From DASQMT01 sp963827335 (GTDB lineage Bacteria > Actinomycetota > Thermoleophilia > Solirubrobacterales > Solirubrobacteraceae), in the NCBI GenBank assembly GCA_963827335.1, contig CAWHAP010000015.1:248001-312000 (forward strand): 64,000 bases of DNA, in the 5' to 3' direction. Below are positions 16,152 through 24,413 of this stretch, one piece after another. The notes beneath the pieces are model-generated. The model was not told where the DNA came from. It saw nothing but the letters and a program-made list of their open reading frames with translations, and searched no databases. How positions within the stretch are numbered: position 1 is the first letter of the stretch; every line of letters begins with the position of its first letter. A program made the position numbers and the translations under genes.

Positions 16152-17482
16152 CAACGCGGGAACGCGGACACGAAAGCTTCCTCGACGAGCGACGACGGCG
16201 TCGCTCAAAACGAAAGCCGCCCTGGCGACCGCTTCCTGCACACCGACGGCACGCCGACGCACTCCCACGCCCGCTTCGAGCACGCCTGCCCCGACCAGGC
16301 CTACTGCGACGCCCGCGAGGGCTTCCATCCCGCCAAGGTGCTCGCCCGCGCCTCGGATGACCTCATCGCCGAGGACCGCCACAAGCACTCCGCCGAGGAA
16401 GAGCCCGAAGACCCTGACGCGCCGCCGGCTGTCGAGGAGGCAGTCGACCGCCGGCTGCGCAAGCTCTCCGATGGCGAGGCTCAGTCACTCGGCCTCGACG
16501 ACTGGCGTCGCTCCCGGTACTTCAAGTTCGGCCCCGAGGGCCACATCATGCGCTGCCGCGACAAGCACGTCGGCGCGCGCACCTACACCAACGACAGCGG
16601 CAAGAAGAAGGTCTGGCTCGGCGGCTACTTCCTGCCTGCCGTCTGCGACTTCTTCTGGGCGCAGTCGCTGTGCACTTCTTCGAGGCCGACATCCAGGAGC
16701 ACCTCGGCTGGCCGGAGCTGTACCGCAAGACGATGCGCGCCCTCAACGACGACCCCGACAACCCCACCGTCAAGCCCTTCGGCGTCGTCGCCGACCGCGG
16801 CTTCGCCAACCGCACCTTCATCCGCCACAGCACCCTCGAAGACGTCGCGACCATCACCCCCGAACGCAAGGGCTGGAACCTCATGCGCTCTGACCGCTGG
16901 GACGAGCACGGCCCGCGCTGCAAGTTCTGCGACGCGCCCGCCGCCCCGCCGCGCGGGCCCGGCGAGGGCTTCGCAATCACCGGCACCGGCGACCCGCGCA
17001 TCCGCTACCGCTGCTCGCTCGGCTGGACCCAGCAGTGCCGGACGACGATGCAGACCATCTCCTGCCTGAAGGAGCCGCGGGCACTGCTGCCCATCAGCCG
17101 CAACGAACGCGTCTTCCACGACGTCCTCGCCAATCATCAGGTCTTCGAGGGCGTCTTCGATGCCTGGCGCGACCGCTACGCCGTCTCGGGCACCAGCACC
17201 GCCACCCGCTCCAAGCACCGCTACTCCATCCGGGCGCAGAAGCTCCGCGCGGCCGCCGCGCTCGTCGTTGAGTGGTTCCGCATCTGCCTGCGCCAGGGCT
17301 ACATCGGCAACCTCACCGTCAACCCGCACGAGCCGGAGCTGCGGACCGCCGGCGCCCGCAGCCTCATCCGCCACCGCGCCTACCGCGAGCAGCACATGCT
17401 CCACCTGCCGCGCGACGCGGTGACAGAACGGCTCGGGCTGCCGACCGCGCCCGGCGCGCCGCCACCAGCCCCGCCGCCCTAA
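16152..17482 (+). pseudogene. Transposase-like gene, 5' truncated and frameshifted
   Basis: A protein-like reading continues directly from the TauE stop without a start codon: GDRFLHTDGTPTHSHARFEH, ACPDQAYC, then RCRDKHVGARTYTNDSGKKK and VWLGGYFLPAVCDFFWAQ. Near 16665 the frame shifts to HFFEADIQEHLGWPELY, PFGVVADRGFANRTF and a Cys-containing domain (CKFCDAP), ending RAQKLRAAAALVVEWFRICL. The D-rich central part and helical end look like a DDE-type transposase, but I cannot name the family. Without a start and with the shift it is unlikely to work. It marks the right part of the putative island. Confidence 0.5.
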
Positions 17483-17575
17483 CCGGCAACGGCACCGAAC
17501 GAAGACCAGGCGCACGACCGCCGCCTGGGGGACAGCCCCTGGGCGGCATTCGTCGTCAAGTGCCCCGAGAAAGCC

Positions 17576-17600
17576 GAAGACCCGCCGTTGGCGGGTCTTC
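17576..17600 (+). terminator. Strong hairpin downstream of the transposase-like gene
   Basis: GAAGACCCGC (17576-17585) and GCGGGTCTTC (17591-17600) form a perfect 10-bp stem with a 5-nt loop. It lies about 95 bp after the 17482 stop. No long T-run follows, but this is common in GC-rich actinobacterial terminators. Confidence 0.6.
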
Positions 17601-17652
17601 CGGCGCCTAGCCCGCTACCGCTCTGCCGCGGGCCGACCAGGCAATGTCTTGT

Positions 17653-17698
17653 GGCCCTCCACACAGCGATTTGTTAGAACGATCGCTGTAAGGAGGCC
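17653..17698. repeat. Long imperfect palindrome at the 3' side of tRNA-fMet
   Basis: An 8-bp perfect stem ACAGCGAT (17663-17670) and ATCGCTGT (17682-17689) encloses an AT-rich 11-nt loop. It is extended outward by CCTCC/GGAGG and GG/CC pairing, about 15 bp in all. It begins four bases beyond the tRNA 3' end, so it may terminate the tRNA transcript or be a recombination site at the island edge. Confidence 0.5.
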
Positions 17699-17701
17699 GG
17701 A

Positions 17702-17775
<74 letters not shown>

Positions 17776-17814
17776 TCGCTTGGGCGATTCACACTAGCAC
17801 CGTCCGCCGTGGGT

Positions 17815-18558
17815 TCAAGTCCCCTCCAGCAGCGCACGCAGGCGCAGCGCGTTGCGCACCGCGAACCCCTCCCAGTCGTTGTTGAAGTAGGCGAGGACCT
17901 CGACCTCGCCGCGCAGCTCGCGGATCCGTGCGGCCCACTCGCGCAGCTCGGTCTCGGAGTAGTTGCCGCGCCGCCCGCGCCGCCCCCGGTGCAGGCGCAC
18001 GTAGGTCCAGTCGGCGGTCAGCTCGTGCGGCGGGAGCGGGCGGCGGGGGTCGTCGCCGAGCACGAGCGCGACCCCGAACGTGTGGAGCAGGCCGTAGACC
18101 TCGGGTGCGAACCAGCTCGCATCGCGGAACTCGAAGCAGTGGCGCCCCGGCGGCAGCCGCTCGAGCGCGGCGGCGAGGCGGTCGTCGTCGCGCCGAAAGG
18201 TCGCGGGCAGCTGCCACAGCACGGGCCCGAGCCGGCCCGACTCGACCAGCGGGGCGATGCCCGCGTAGAGCCGCTCCACCCCCTGCCCCATGTCCGTGAG
18301 GCGCCTGACGTGCGTCAGGTAGCGGCTCGCCTTGACGGCGAAGAGGAAGCCGGGCGGGGTCTGCTCGACCCAGCGCGCGACGGCGGCCGGGCGCGCCAGC
18401 CGGTAGAACGTCGAGTTGACCTCGACCGTGTCGAACACGGTCGCGTAGCGCTCGAGCCAGCGCCGCGGCGGGCACCCCGGGGGGTAGAGCCCGCCGCGCC
18501 AGTCGGCGTAGTTCCAGCCCGAGCACCCCACCCGGACGGGCCGGGGAGCCGCGGGCAC
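17815..18558 (-). CDS. DUF72 family protein
   Basis: This 247-residue protein has the family start VRVGCSGWNYADWRGGLYPP followed by FDTVEVNSTFYRL, FAVKASRYLTHVRRL, QLPATFRRD, FEFRDASWF and YFNNDWEGFAVRNA. DUF72 forms a TIM-barrel of unknown function. The GTG at 18558 is chosen because it lies nine codons before the conserved GCSGW. It starts 5 bp after the stop of a decayed secreted-protein gene. Confidence 0.9.
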   Translation of the reverse strand: MPAAPRPVRVGCSGWNYADWRGGLYPPGCPPRRWLERYATVFDTVEVNSTFYRLARPAAVARWVEQTPPGFLFAVKASRYLTHVRRLTDMGQGVERLYAGIAPLVESGRLGPVLWQLPATFRRDDDRLAAALERLPPGRHCFEFRDASWFAPEVYGLLHTFGVALVLGDDPRRPLPPHELTADWTYVRLHRGRRGRRGNYSETELREWAARIRELRGEVEVLAYFNNDWEGFAVRNALRLRALLEGT

Positions 18559-18562
18559 GGCC

Positions 18563-18978
18563 CTACTTGACCTTGAACTTGACGGTCGGCCCTTCGAGGT
18601 TGCAGTCCGCCGTGCCGTTCTCGCACGAGATCCGATATGCCTGCCAATACCACGTGCCCGGGCCGCATGAGCCAGTACTCGGCGAAGTTGTAATTCCTCT
18701 GCTTGTACTCCCAGCGCGACCCGCGCTTCTTCTTGGCCTGACCGATCGTGCCCTTCTTGCAGATCAGACCCGTGACCGTTCTTCTTCTTGGACTTGCACA
18801 CCCGTACGAACACGGTGCCTTCGCCCTCGACGTCCAGCTTAAACGTCACGGCCTTGCCGGCAGGGACGCTGTCGCCCTTCTTGGGCGAGATCGGCGTGAT
18901 GCCGTTGAGGGCGAACGCAGGGCTTGCGGTCAGGGCGAGGGCGGCCGTGGTGGCCGCGAGGAGGAGGCGCTTCTGCAT
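18563..18978 (-). pseudogene. Secreted beta-sandwich-like protein gene with two frameshifts
   Basis: The start reads MQKRLLLAATTAALALTASP, a signal peptide, then TVFVRVCKSKKK. After this a shift is needed to continue TVTGLICKKGTIGQAKKKRG and YKQRNYNFAEYWL, and a second shift to end GTWYWQAYRISCENGTADCN up to VKFKVK and TAG. The pieces make one sensible exported protein of about 137 residues with paired cysteines. Either the gene is dead or there are two sequence errors. The family is not recognised. Confidence 0.65.
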
Positions 18979-19004
18979 GGGCGCCACCGTATAGCGTGCG
19001 CGCG

Positions 19005-19925
19005 GTGCGCGTGGCGGTCGTGGACGTTGGTACGAACTCCACGCGGCTGCTCATCGCCGACGTGGCGCCGGGCGGCGGGCTCGCCGAGCTGCGGCGCGAG
19101 GCCGTCGTGACGCGGCTCGGCGCCGGCGTCGAGGCCACCGGCCGCCTCCAGCCCGCGGCGCAGGAGCGGGTGCTGGCCGTGCTCGACCGCTACGCGGCGG
19201 CGATCGCGGCGCACGGCTGCGCGCGCGCCACCGCGGTGCTCACCTCGGCGGTGCGCGACAGCGCCGACGGCGGCGCCTTCGCCGCGCGGGTGGGCGAGCG
19301 GCTCGGCTTCGCCGCGCGGACGCTGAGCGGGGACGAGGAGGCGGCGCTGACCTTCGCGGGCGCCACCGCGCTGCGCCCGCCCGATGACGCGACCGAACGC
19401 CTCGTGGTCGACATCGGCGGCGGCTCGACCGAGCTCGTGCGCGGCGCGCGGGGACGGATCGGCTTCCACGTCTCGACCCAGATCGGCGTGGTCCGGCACT
19501 CCGAGCGCCACCTGCGCTCCGACCCGCCCGCCCCGGCGGAGCTGGCGGCGCTGTGCGCCGACGTCGACGCCGCGCTCGCGGCCGCCGTCCCTGCCACGGA
19601 GCGCGCGCCGGTGCGCGCGGCGATCGCGGTCGCCGGCACCGCCACCTCGTGCGCGGCGATCGATCTCGCGCTCGACCCCTACGACGCCGCGCGCGTGGAG
19701 GGCCACGTCCTGCCGCGGGCCCGGCTGGAGGAGCAGCTCGCCCGGCTCGCGGCGCTGCCGCTGGCCGCGCGGCGCGGCGTGACGGGCCTCCATCCCGAAC
19801 GCGCGCCGACGATCGTCGCGGGCGTGGCCGTGCTCGTCCGGGTGCTCGACGCCTTCGGCCTGGAGGCCGTCGAGACGTCCGACCGCGACATCCTCTGGGG
19901 GGCGGCGCGGCGGCTGGCTGCGTGA
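19005..19925 (+). CDS. Ppx/GppA phosphatase family protein
   Basis: This 306-residue protein has the actin-like ATPase phosphate-1 motif VAVVDVGTNSTRLLIAD, the catalytic Glu region (LSGDEEAALTFAGAT) and the phosphate-2 motif VVDIGGGSTELV. It would hydrolyse polyphosphate or pppGpp. The length matches the short actinobacterial form. The GTG at 19005 places the first strand at residue 2; GTG codons at 18996 and 19011 are also possible. It is divergent from the secreted-protein remnant. Confidence 0.88.
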   Translation: MRVAVVDVGTNSTRLLIADVAPGGGLAELRREAVVTRLGAGVEATGRLQPAAQERVLAVLDRYAAAIAAHGCARATAVLTSAVRDSADGGAFAARVGERLGFAARTLSGDEEAALTFAGATALRPPDDATERLVVDIGGGSTELVRGARGRIGFHVSTQIGVVRHSERHLRSDPPAPAELAALCADVDAALAAAVPATERAPVRAAIAVAGTATSCAAIDLALDPYDAARVEGHVLPRARLEEQLARLAALPLAARRGVTGLHPERAPTIVAGVAVLVRVLDAFGLEAVETSDRDILWGAARRLAA

Positions 19926-19984
19926 ACCGCCGGTTCGGGGGACCCGAATTTGGAGCTTCTGGACATTCGTACGATGGCGGCTTC

Positions 19985-20195
19985 TTGACACCAGCGGGAT
20001 ACTCGAATCGTCGGTAAGGGCGGTCGTGCCTCCCGCCGTCGTCCCCCGACGCATAGACCCGGGCGATTGCCGCATCAATCGGCGCCTCCCGCCGCCTGGG
20101 TCGCTCAACGGCCCCCAAGGCACGTACCCCTGCCCGTCCTGACGGGGCCAACTTGAAGCCGCCTCGCCCCGCCGCGAGGCGGCTTCTTGCTTTTG
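19985..20195 (+). ncRNA. Candidate structured RNA with intrinsic terminator
   Basis: The convergent gap between Ppx/GppA and the ThDP enzyme holds a TTGACA (19985-19990), then successive hairpins. These are GGCGG/CCGCC around 20030, CGTCG/CGACG with a C-rich loop near 20040, and a 10-bp stem GACCCGGGCG (20056-20065) with CGCCTGGGTC (20093-20102) that can enclose CGATTG/CAATCG. CCCGT/ACGGG near 20135 comes next, and a strong terminator at 20155-20186 ends it. There is no reading frame with a start. The 190-nt length and C-rich loops recall actinobacterial 6C-type RNAs, but I cannot assign a family. Confidence 0.45.
20155..20195 (+). terminator. Rho-independent terminator
   Basis: GAAGCCGCCTCG (20155-20166) and CGAGGCGGCTTC (20175-20186) form a perfect 12-bp stem with an 8-nt loop followed by TTGCTTTT. 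It ends the candidate RNA on the plus strand. The stem could also stop transcripts of the convergent ThDP gene. Confidence 0.85.
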
Positions 20196-20211
20196 ACCCT
20201 CGAATCGAGGG

Positions 20212-21855
20212 TCAGGCCAGGTTCGCGGAGCGCGGATACGCCACGGACGGGTCGGTGAGCACGTTCACGAGCGCCGGCGCGTCGGCCGCGAGCGCGCGCT
20301 CGAGCGCCGGCTTGAGCTCGGCCGGCTCGCGCACGAGCGAGCCCTCGCCGCCGAGCGCCTCGACGACCTGGTCGTAGCGCGTCTCCGGGCGCAGGTCGGC
20401 GACCACGGAGTAGCCGTAGAGGTACTCCATCGGGTGCTTCTCGAGGCCCCAGATGCCGTTGTTGCCCATCACGCCGACCACGCCGACGCCGTGGCGCGCG
20501 AGCGTGTCCCACTCCATGCCGGAGAAGCCGAACGCGCCGTCGCCGAGCAGGAGCACCACCTGGCGGCCCGGGTGGGCGAGCTTGGCGGCCAGCGCATAGC
20601 CCGGCCCGCACCCGAGGCAGCCGAACGGCCCGGGATCGAGCCAGCAGCCCGGCTCGTAGGACTCGATCGCGCGGCCGGCGTAGGAGGCGAAGTCGCCGCC
20701 GTCGCAGATCACGATCGCGTCGCGGTCGAGCACCTCGCCCAGCTCCTTGTAGACGCGCAGCGGGTGCAGCGGCGCGCGCGGGTCGGCGAGCTGCTCGGCC
20801 TCGGCGGCGCGCTTCTCGCGCTCCACCCCGCGCAGGTGCTCCGTCCACGGCGCCGTGGCCGCGCCGCCGGCCGCGCCCGCGGCCAGCGCGCGCAGCGTCC
20901 CGGCCAGATCGCCGTAGAGCTCGGCGGCGACGGCGCGGGGGTGCTCGCGCTCGGGCTCGGCGACGTCGACCACGACGAGCTCGCAGTCCTCGCCGAAGGC
21001 CTGCCCGAAGCCGAGCCGGAAGTCCATCGGGACCCCGATCACGAGCGCCACGTCGGCGCCCTTCAGGCCGGCGGATCGCGCGCGCGAGTAGAAGTGCTCG
21101 TGGTCGGCCGGCAGGCACCCGCGCGCGAGGCCGTTGAGGAAGACCGGGATCCCGGCCGCCTCGGCGAGCTCGCGCAGCGCGTCCTCGCCGCGGCCCCAGT
21201 AGAGGTTCGTGCCGGCCATGATCACCGGCCGCTCGGCGTCCCGCAGCAGGGCGACCGCGCGGTCGAGCATGCGCGGGTCGGGCGCGGGCTGCACCGGCGT
21301 CGGCGGGGGCGACGGCTCGGGCTCCTCGGCCTCCATGAAGACGTGGTCGAGCGGGAAGTCCACGAACGCCGGGCCCGAGTGCGGGCGCACCGCCTGCTCC
21401 CACGCCTCGTCGATCAGCCCCGGGATCTCGGCGGTCGAGGCCGCGGTGGCGGCGAGCTTGACCAGCGGGCGTACGAACGGGACGTGATCGATCTCCTGGA
21501 GCGATCCCTGCCCCCAGCGCATGGCGGGCGCGCGGCCGCCGAGCACGAGCATCGGGGAGTGGTTCTGCTGCGCCGAGCCGAGCGCGCTGAGCCCGTTGGT
21601 CACGCCGGGGCCCGCCGTGAGCGCGCAGACCCCGGGCTCGCGCGTGACCTTGGCCCAGCCCTCGGCGGCGAACGCGGCCGCCGACTCGTGCCGCACGTCG
21701 ACCAGGTCGATGCCCTCGGTGCGGCAGCCGTCGTAGATCGAGAACAGGTGCCCGCCCGAGAGGGTGAACAGCTTCGTGACGCCGTGCGCCTTCAGGCGCC
21801 GGGCGACCAGGCGCCCCCCGTGCAGCGTCGTGGTCTCCTGCGGCTCCGTGCTCAT
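20212..21855 (-). CDS. Thiamine diphosphate-dependent acetolactate synthase-like enzyme
   Basis: This 547-residue protein has the three-domain ThDP fold. The N-terminal Pyr domain carries the catalytic Glu (VRHESAAAFAAEGWAK) and GPGVTNGLSALGSAQQN. The middle domain is ERPVIMAGTNLYWGRG. The C-terminal PP domain carries the ThDP/Mg motif GDGAFGFSGMEWDTLARHGV through MGNNGIWG. It is of the acetolactate synthase/2-hydroxyacyl-CoA lyase type. No small regulatory subunit gene is nearby, so a catabolic lyase role is at least as likely as branched-chain synthesis. Confidence 0.85.
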   Translation of the reverse strand: MSTEPQETTTLHGGRLVARRLKAHGVTKLFTLSGGHLFSIYDGCRTEGIDLVDVRHESAAAFAAEGWAKVTREPGVCALTAGPGVTNGLSALGSAQQNHSPMLVLGGRAPAMRWGQGSLQEIDHVPFVRPLVKLAATAASTAEIPGLIDEAWEQAVRPHSGPAFVDFPLDHVFMEAEEPEPSPPPTPVQPAPDPRMLDRAVALLRDAERPVIMAGTNLYWGRGEDALRELAEAAGIPVFLNGLARGCLPADHEHFYSRARSAGLKGADVALVIGVPMDFRLGFGQAFGEDCELVVVDVAEPEREHPRAVAAELYGDLAGTLRALAAGAAGGAATAPWTEHLRGVEREKRAAEAEQLADPRAPLHPLRVYKELGEVLDRDAIVICDGGDFASYAGRAIESYEPGCWLDPGPFGCLGCGPGYALAAKLAHPGRQVVLLLGDGAFGFSGMEWDTLARHGVGVVGVMGNNGIWGLEKHPMEYLYGYSVVADLRPETRYDQVVEALGGEGSLVREPAELKPALERALAADAPALVNVLTDPSVAYPRSANLA

Positions 21856-21938
21856 GGCGGGGGAACATACCCCCCGGATCGGGGGGTGCGATCCGGTCCC
21901 CGCTCGCCGCGGCCCGGTGCGGCGGCTACGTTCGCTGC

Positions 21939-22118
21939 ATGGACGCCAACCGATTCACCCCGAGCGTGTACACCCCGTTCGCGGAGCTCGACCTCCTGCT
22001 GGGCGAGGAGGAGCGCGACACGGCCCCCGTCCCCGCGGCCTCGGTCGGCGACGTGCGCGAGCCCGACACGGTCGACGCCTTCAACGCGCAGATCCTCGCC
22101 GGGCTCGTCTCCCCGTAG
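21939..22118 (+). CDS. Small hypothetical protein, 59 residues
   Basis: An ATG at 21939 opens a clean frame, MDANRFTPSVYTPFAELDLL, continuing through an acidic middle to DAFNAQILAGLVSP and TAG. The third codon positions are strongly G/C and the composition is protein-like. No good ribosome-binding site is seen, so it could be leaderless. A GC-rich hairpin follows at about 22128-22157. It is divergent from the ThDP enzyme. Function is unknown. Confidence 0.55.
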   Translation: MDANRFTPSVYTPFAELDLLLGEEERDTAPVPAASVGDVREPDTVDAFNAQILAGLVSP

Positions 22119-22252
22119 CCCTTCCGCCGGGCCGGCCCCCTCGGGCGCGGCCGGCATCTGAGGAGAGAGGCGCCGGCCACGCCCGTGGCCCCAAGGGGCA
22201 CCCTGCCCATCGGAGCCTCCAACGAGCGCGGTGCGGACAACTTGCGGTCAAC

Positions 22253-22906
22253 TCAGGAGTGGGCGGCGACGCGCGCGGTGCGCGCGGCGACCAGCGCCTC
22301 GCCCACCCGGCGCTCGCCCCAGTACAGCGCGCGGCCGACCCGCAGCGCGGGCAGCCGATCGGCCCCGGCGGCGAGCAGCGCGCGGCCGGCGGCCTCGATC
22401 TCCCCGTCGCGGCCGGCGTCGCGCGCGGCGTGCAGGCAGTCGTCGAGGGCGAGGCCCGCGGCGGCGGCGGCCTCGGCGAGGATCTCCGGGTCGTCGAGAT
22501 CGAACCCGCCGCAGAAGGCGAGCCGGGTCGCGGCGAGCACGAAGGCCGCGCCGCGGCCGTGCTCCACGGCGCACGCGGCCACGCGCATCGCGGTCGGAAC
22601 CTCGGTGGGGAACTGCTCGGGCCAGACGAGCGGCATGCGCAGCTCGGCGGCGCGCTCCTCGGCCGCGCGGCGGACGGCCGCGGCGGCGACGTCGTCGTCG
22701 GCGAGGCAGCAGCGGCGCAGCGCGTCGGCGGACGCGGGCGTCCAGATCACGTCGTCGAACGAGCGCTCGACGCGCTCGGCCGCGAGGTACGTGAACGGGC
22801 AGGAGAGATCGAAGAAGAACTGCGCACGCGATCGCTCGCGCTGCCGTCCCGCCCTCTGCCTGCGGAGCGCGTCCCTGCGCTCCGACAGCTTGATCACGTC
22901 GCCCAT
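22253..22906 (-). CDS. DsbA-family thioredoxin-fold protein
   Basis: This 217-residue protein has FFFDLSCPFTYLAAERVER, the start of the 2-hydroxychromene-2-carboxylate isomerase/DsbA group with S-x-x-F instead of a CxxC. Later segments are VPTAMRVAACAVEHGRGAAF and LPALRVGRALYWGERRV. The ATG at 22906 is chosen because GAGGA precedes it by a few bases; it reads MGDVIKLSERRDALRRQRAG. The lack of a redox CxxC suggests isomerase or binding activity. It faces an HxlR regulator across a region with paired operators. Confidence 0.8.
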   Translation of the reverse strand: MGDVIKLSERRDALRRQRAGRQRERSRAQFFFDLSCPFTYLAAERVERSFDDVIWTPASADALRRCCLADDDVAAAAVRRAAEERAAELRMPLVWPEQFPTEVPTAMRVAACAVEHGRGAAFVLAATRLAFCGGFDLDDPEILAEAAAAAGLALDDCLHAARDAGRDGEIEAAGRALLAAGADRLPALRVGRALYWGERRVGEALVAARTARVAAHS

Positions 22907-22997
22907 CTGTCCTCGCTTGGCCTGAAGTCCTTGGAGCGCCTCCGTGGATCGCCCCCTGCGTTCCACGTAACGGCAGGAACGCGGGAAACTTGCGCGA

Positions 22998-23044
22998 ATG
23001 GGGTCAAGAACCCATCAACCGTCCGGATGGGGTGGACAACCCAT
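22998..23044. promoter_or_regulatory. Two 18-bp palindromic operators
   Basis: Two near-identical palindromes, ATGGGGTCAAGAACCCAT (22998-23015) and ATGGGGTGGACAACCCAT (23027-23044), lie 29 bp apart start to start in the divergent region between the DsbA-like gene and the HxlR regulator. The shared pattern is ATGGGGT-N2-A-N-AACCCAT. A TATTCT -10-like element for the regulator lies at 23091-23096. They are the obvious candidates for HxlR binding. Confidence 0.65.
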
Positions 23045-23141
23045 GTCGCTTCCGGATCGGTGAGGGCTACCGTTACGCCGTGTAGAGGTCTATTCTGGCC
23101 TTGCCCCGCCGATACCCGCCTGGACTGAGCGGAGGTCCACC

Positions 23142-23828
23142 ATCCCCCCCGTCCCCCCGCCAAAGCGCCACCCTTACGACCAGTGGTCTCCCGACGCCCG
23201 TGCGCTCGACCTCGTCGGAGACAAATGGACGCTCCTCATCATCCGTGATCTCGCCGCCGGCCCCCGCCGCTTCGTCGAGCTCCAGCGGGTGCTGCCGGGC
23301 ATCTCCACCGAGCAGCTGCGCTCACGCCTGAACCGCATGGTGGCCGACGGCCTGCTCACGCGGCAGCGCTATCGCGAGGTGCCGCCGCGGGTGGACTACG
23401 AGCTCACCGAGCGATCGCGCGAGCTCATGCCGGTGCTCGGCGCGCTCGCGCGCTGGGGCTACGACTGGACGTGGACGGCCCCGCGCCAGGGCGAGGACGT
23501 GAACGTCGGCGCGATCTTCCGCCTCGCGCCCGGCATGCTCACGCCGCCCCCGGAGTCCCGGGGCACCGTGGACCTCGTGCTCGTCGGCGACCACGAGGAC
23601 CGCATCTTCCGGCTGACGGCGGCGGACGGCCGGGTCGAGATCTCCGAGCGTCCGCAGGGTCCCGCGGACGCGGTCGTGACGGGCTCGACCCAGGCGTGGG
23701 TCAGCGCGCTCGGCCCCGACGGCTCGAGCAGCTCGCTCAACGTGACCGGCCAGCGCGGCCTCGCCGACAGCCTGCTCGCCGGCTTCACGGGCGCGGCCAC
23801 CAGCCGCGCCGCCCAGCGGGCCGCCTAG
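23142..23828 (+). CDS. HxlR-type regulator fused to an SCP2-like domain
   Basis: This 228-residue protein has an N-terminal HxlR winged helix (DARALDLVGDKWTLLIIRDL, GISTEQLRSRLNRMVADGLL) and a C-terminal domain from about residue 120 resembling SCP2 sterol-carrier folds (LTAADGRVEISERPQGPADA). The frame is open upstream but has no ATG, GTG or TTG. GGAGGT at 23131-23136 points to ATC at 23142 as the start, giving a proline-rich first stretch. That would be a rare initiation codon, or a sequence error in the C-run. The fused domain may sense a hydrophobic ligand. Confidence 0.75.
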   Translation: MPPVPPPKRHPYDQWSPDARALDLVGDKWTLLIIRDLAAGPRRFVELQRVLPGISTEQLRSRLNRMVADGLLTRQRYREVPPRVDYELTERSRELMPVLGALARWGYDWTWTAPRQGEDVNVGAIFRLAPGMLTPPPESRGTVDLVLVGDHEDRIFRLTAADGRVEISERPQGPADAVVTGSTQAWVSALGPDGSSSSLNVTGQRGLADSLLAGFTGAATSRAAQRAA

Positions 23829-24334
23829 GAGACCGGCCGGGTGACGGCGTAGAGGAGGTGCGGACGGCCGTACGCCGTCCGCTCCTCGCGCTCCGTCATG
23901 CCCAGCTTCGTCAGGACGCGGCGGGAGGCCGCGTTCTCCGGCTCGACCTGCGCGACCACCCGTGGGACGCCGAGGACGCCGAACGCGTAGTCCACGAGCG
24001 CGCGGCCGAGCTCGGTGGCGTAGCCCTTGCCCCATGCGTCGCGCGCGAGCGTGTAGCCCAGCTCGACGTCCGGCCCCGTGCCCGCCAGCGGATGCAGCCC
24101 GCCGTCGCCCACCACGGCGCCGCCGTGCCGCTCGGTCACCGCGAGGAACGAGTAGCCGCGCCGGGCGAGCACGTCGCCGTAGACGCGCAGCGCCGACGCC
24201 GTCTCGGCCATCGTCGCGTGGGCACCGTGCCCGACGAAGCGCATCACGTCGGGGTCGGCGTAGACCGCGTGGATCGCGGCGTGGTCGGCGAGGGTGAACG
24301 GCCGCAGGTGCAGCCTCGGGGTGGTCAGCTCCAC
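23825..24334 (-). CDS. RimJ/RimL-like GNAT acetyltransferase
   Basis: This 169-residue protein opens VELTTPRLHLRPFTLADHAA, typical of the RimJ/RimL-type group, with the CoA loop ARDAWGKGYATELGRALVDY and the late ENAASRRVLTKLGM motif. The GTG at 24334 sets the start. It converges on the HxlR gene with stops overlapping (23825-23828). The acceptor is unknown. Confidence 0.87.
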   Translation of the reverse strand: MELTTPRLHLRPFTLADHAAIHAVYADPDVMRFVGHGAHATMAETASALRVYGDVLARRGYSFLAVTERHGGAVVGDGGLHPLAGTGPDVELGYTLARDAWGKGYATELGRALVDYAFGVLGVPRVVAQVEPENAASRRVLTKLGMTEREERTAYGRPHLLYAVTRPVS

Positions 24335-24413
24335 GGCAGCATCATGCCGATCCACGCCCCGGCCCCCTCGTTGCGACGGGCGCGCGGCCGGAGCCGCGCG
24401 CGCAGCTCGGCGC

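Noticed and set aside
22119..22252. Candidate riboswitch or leader between the 59-residue gene and the DsbA-like gene
   Set aside because: It holds GC-rich hairpins compatible with terminators of converging genes; no conserved riboswitch core was seen.
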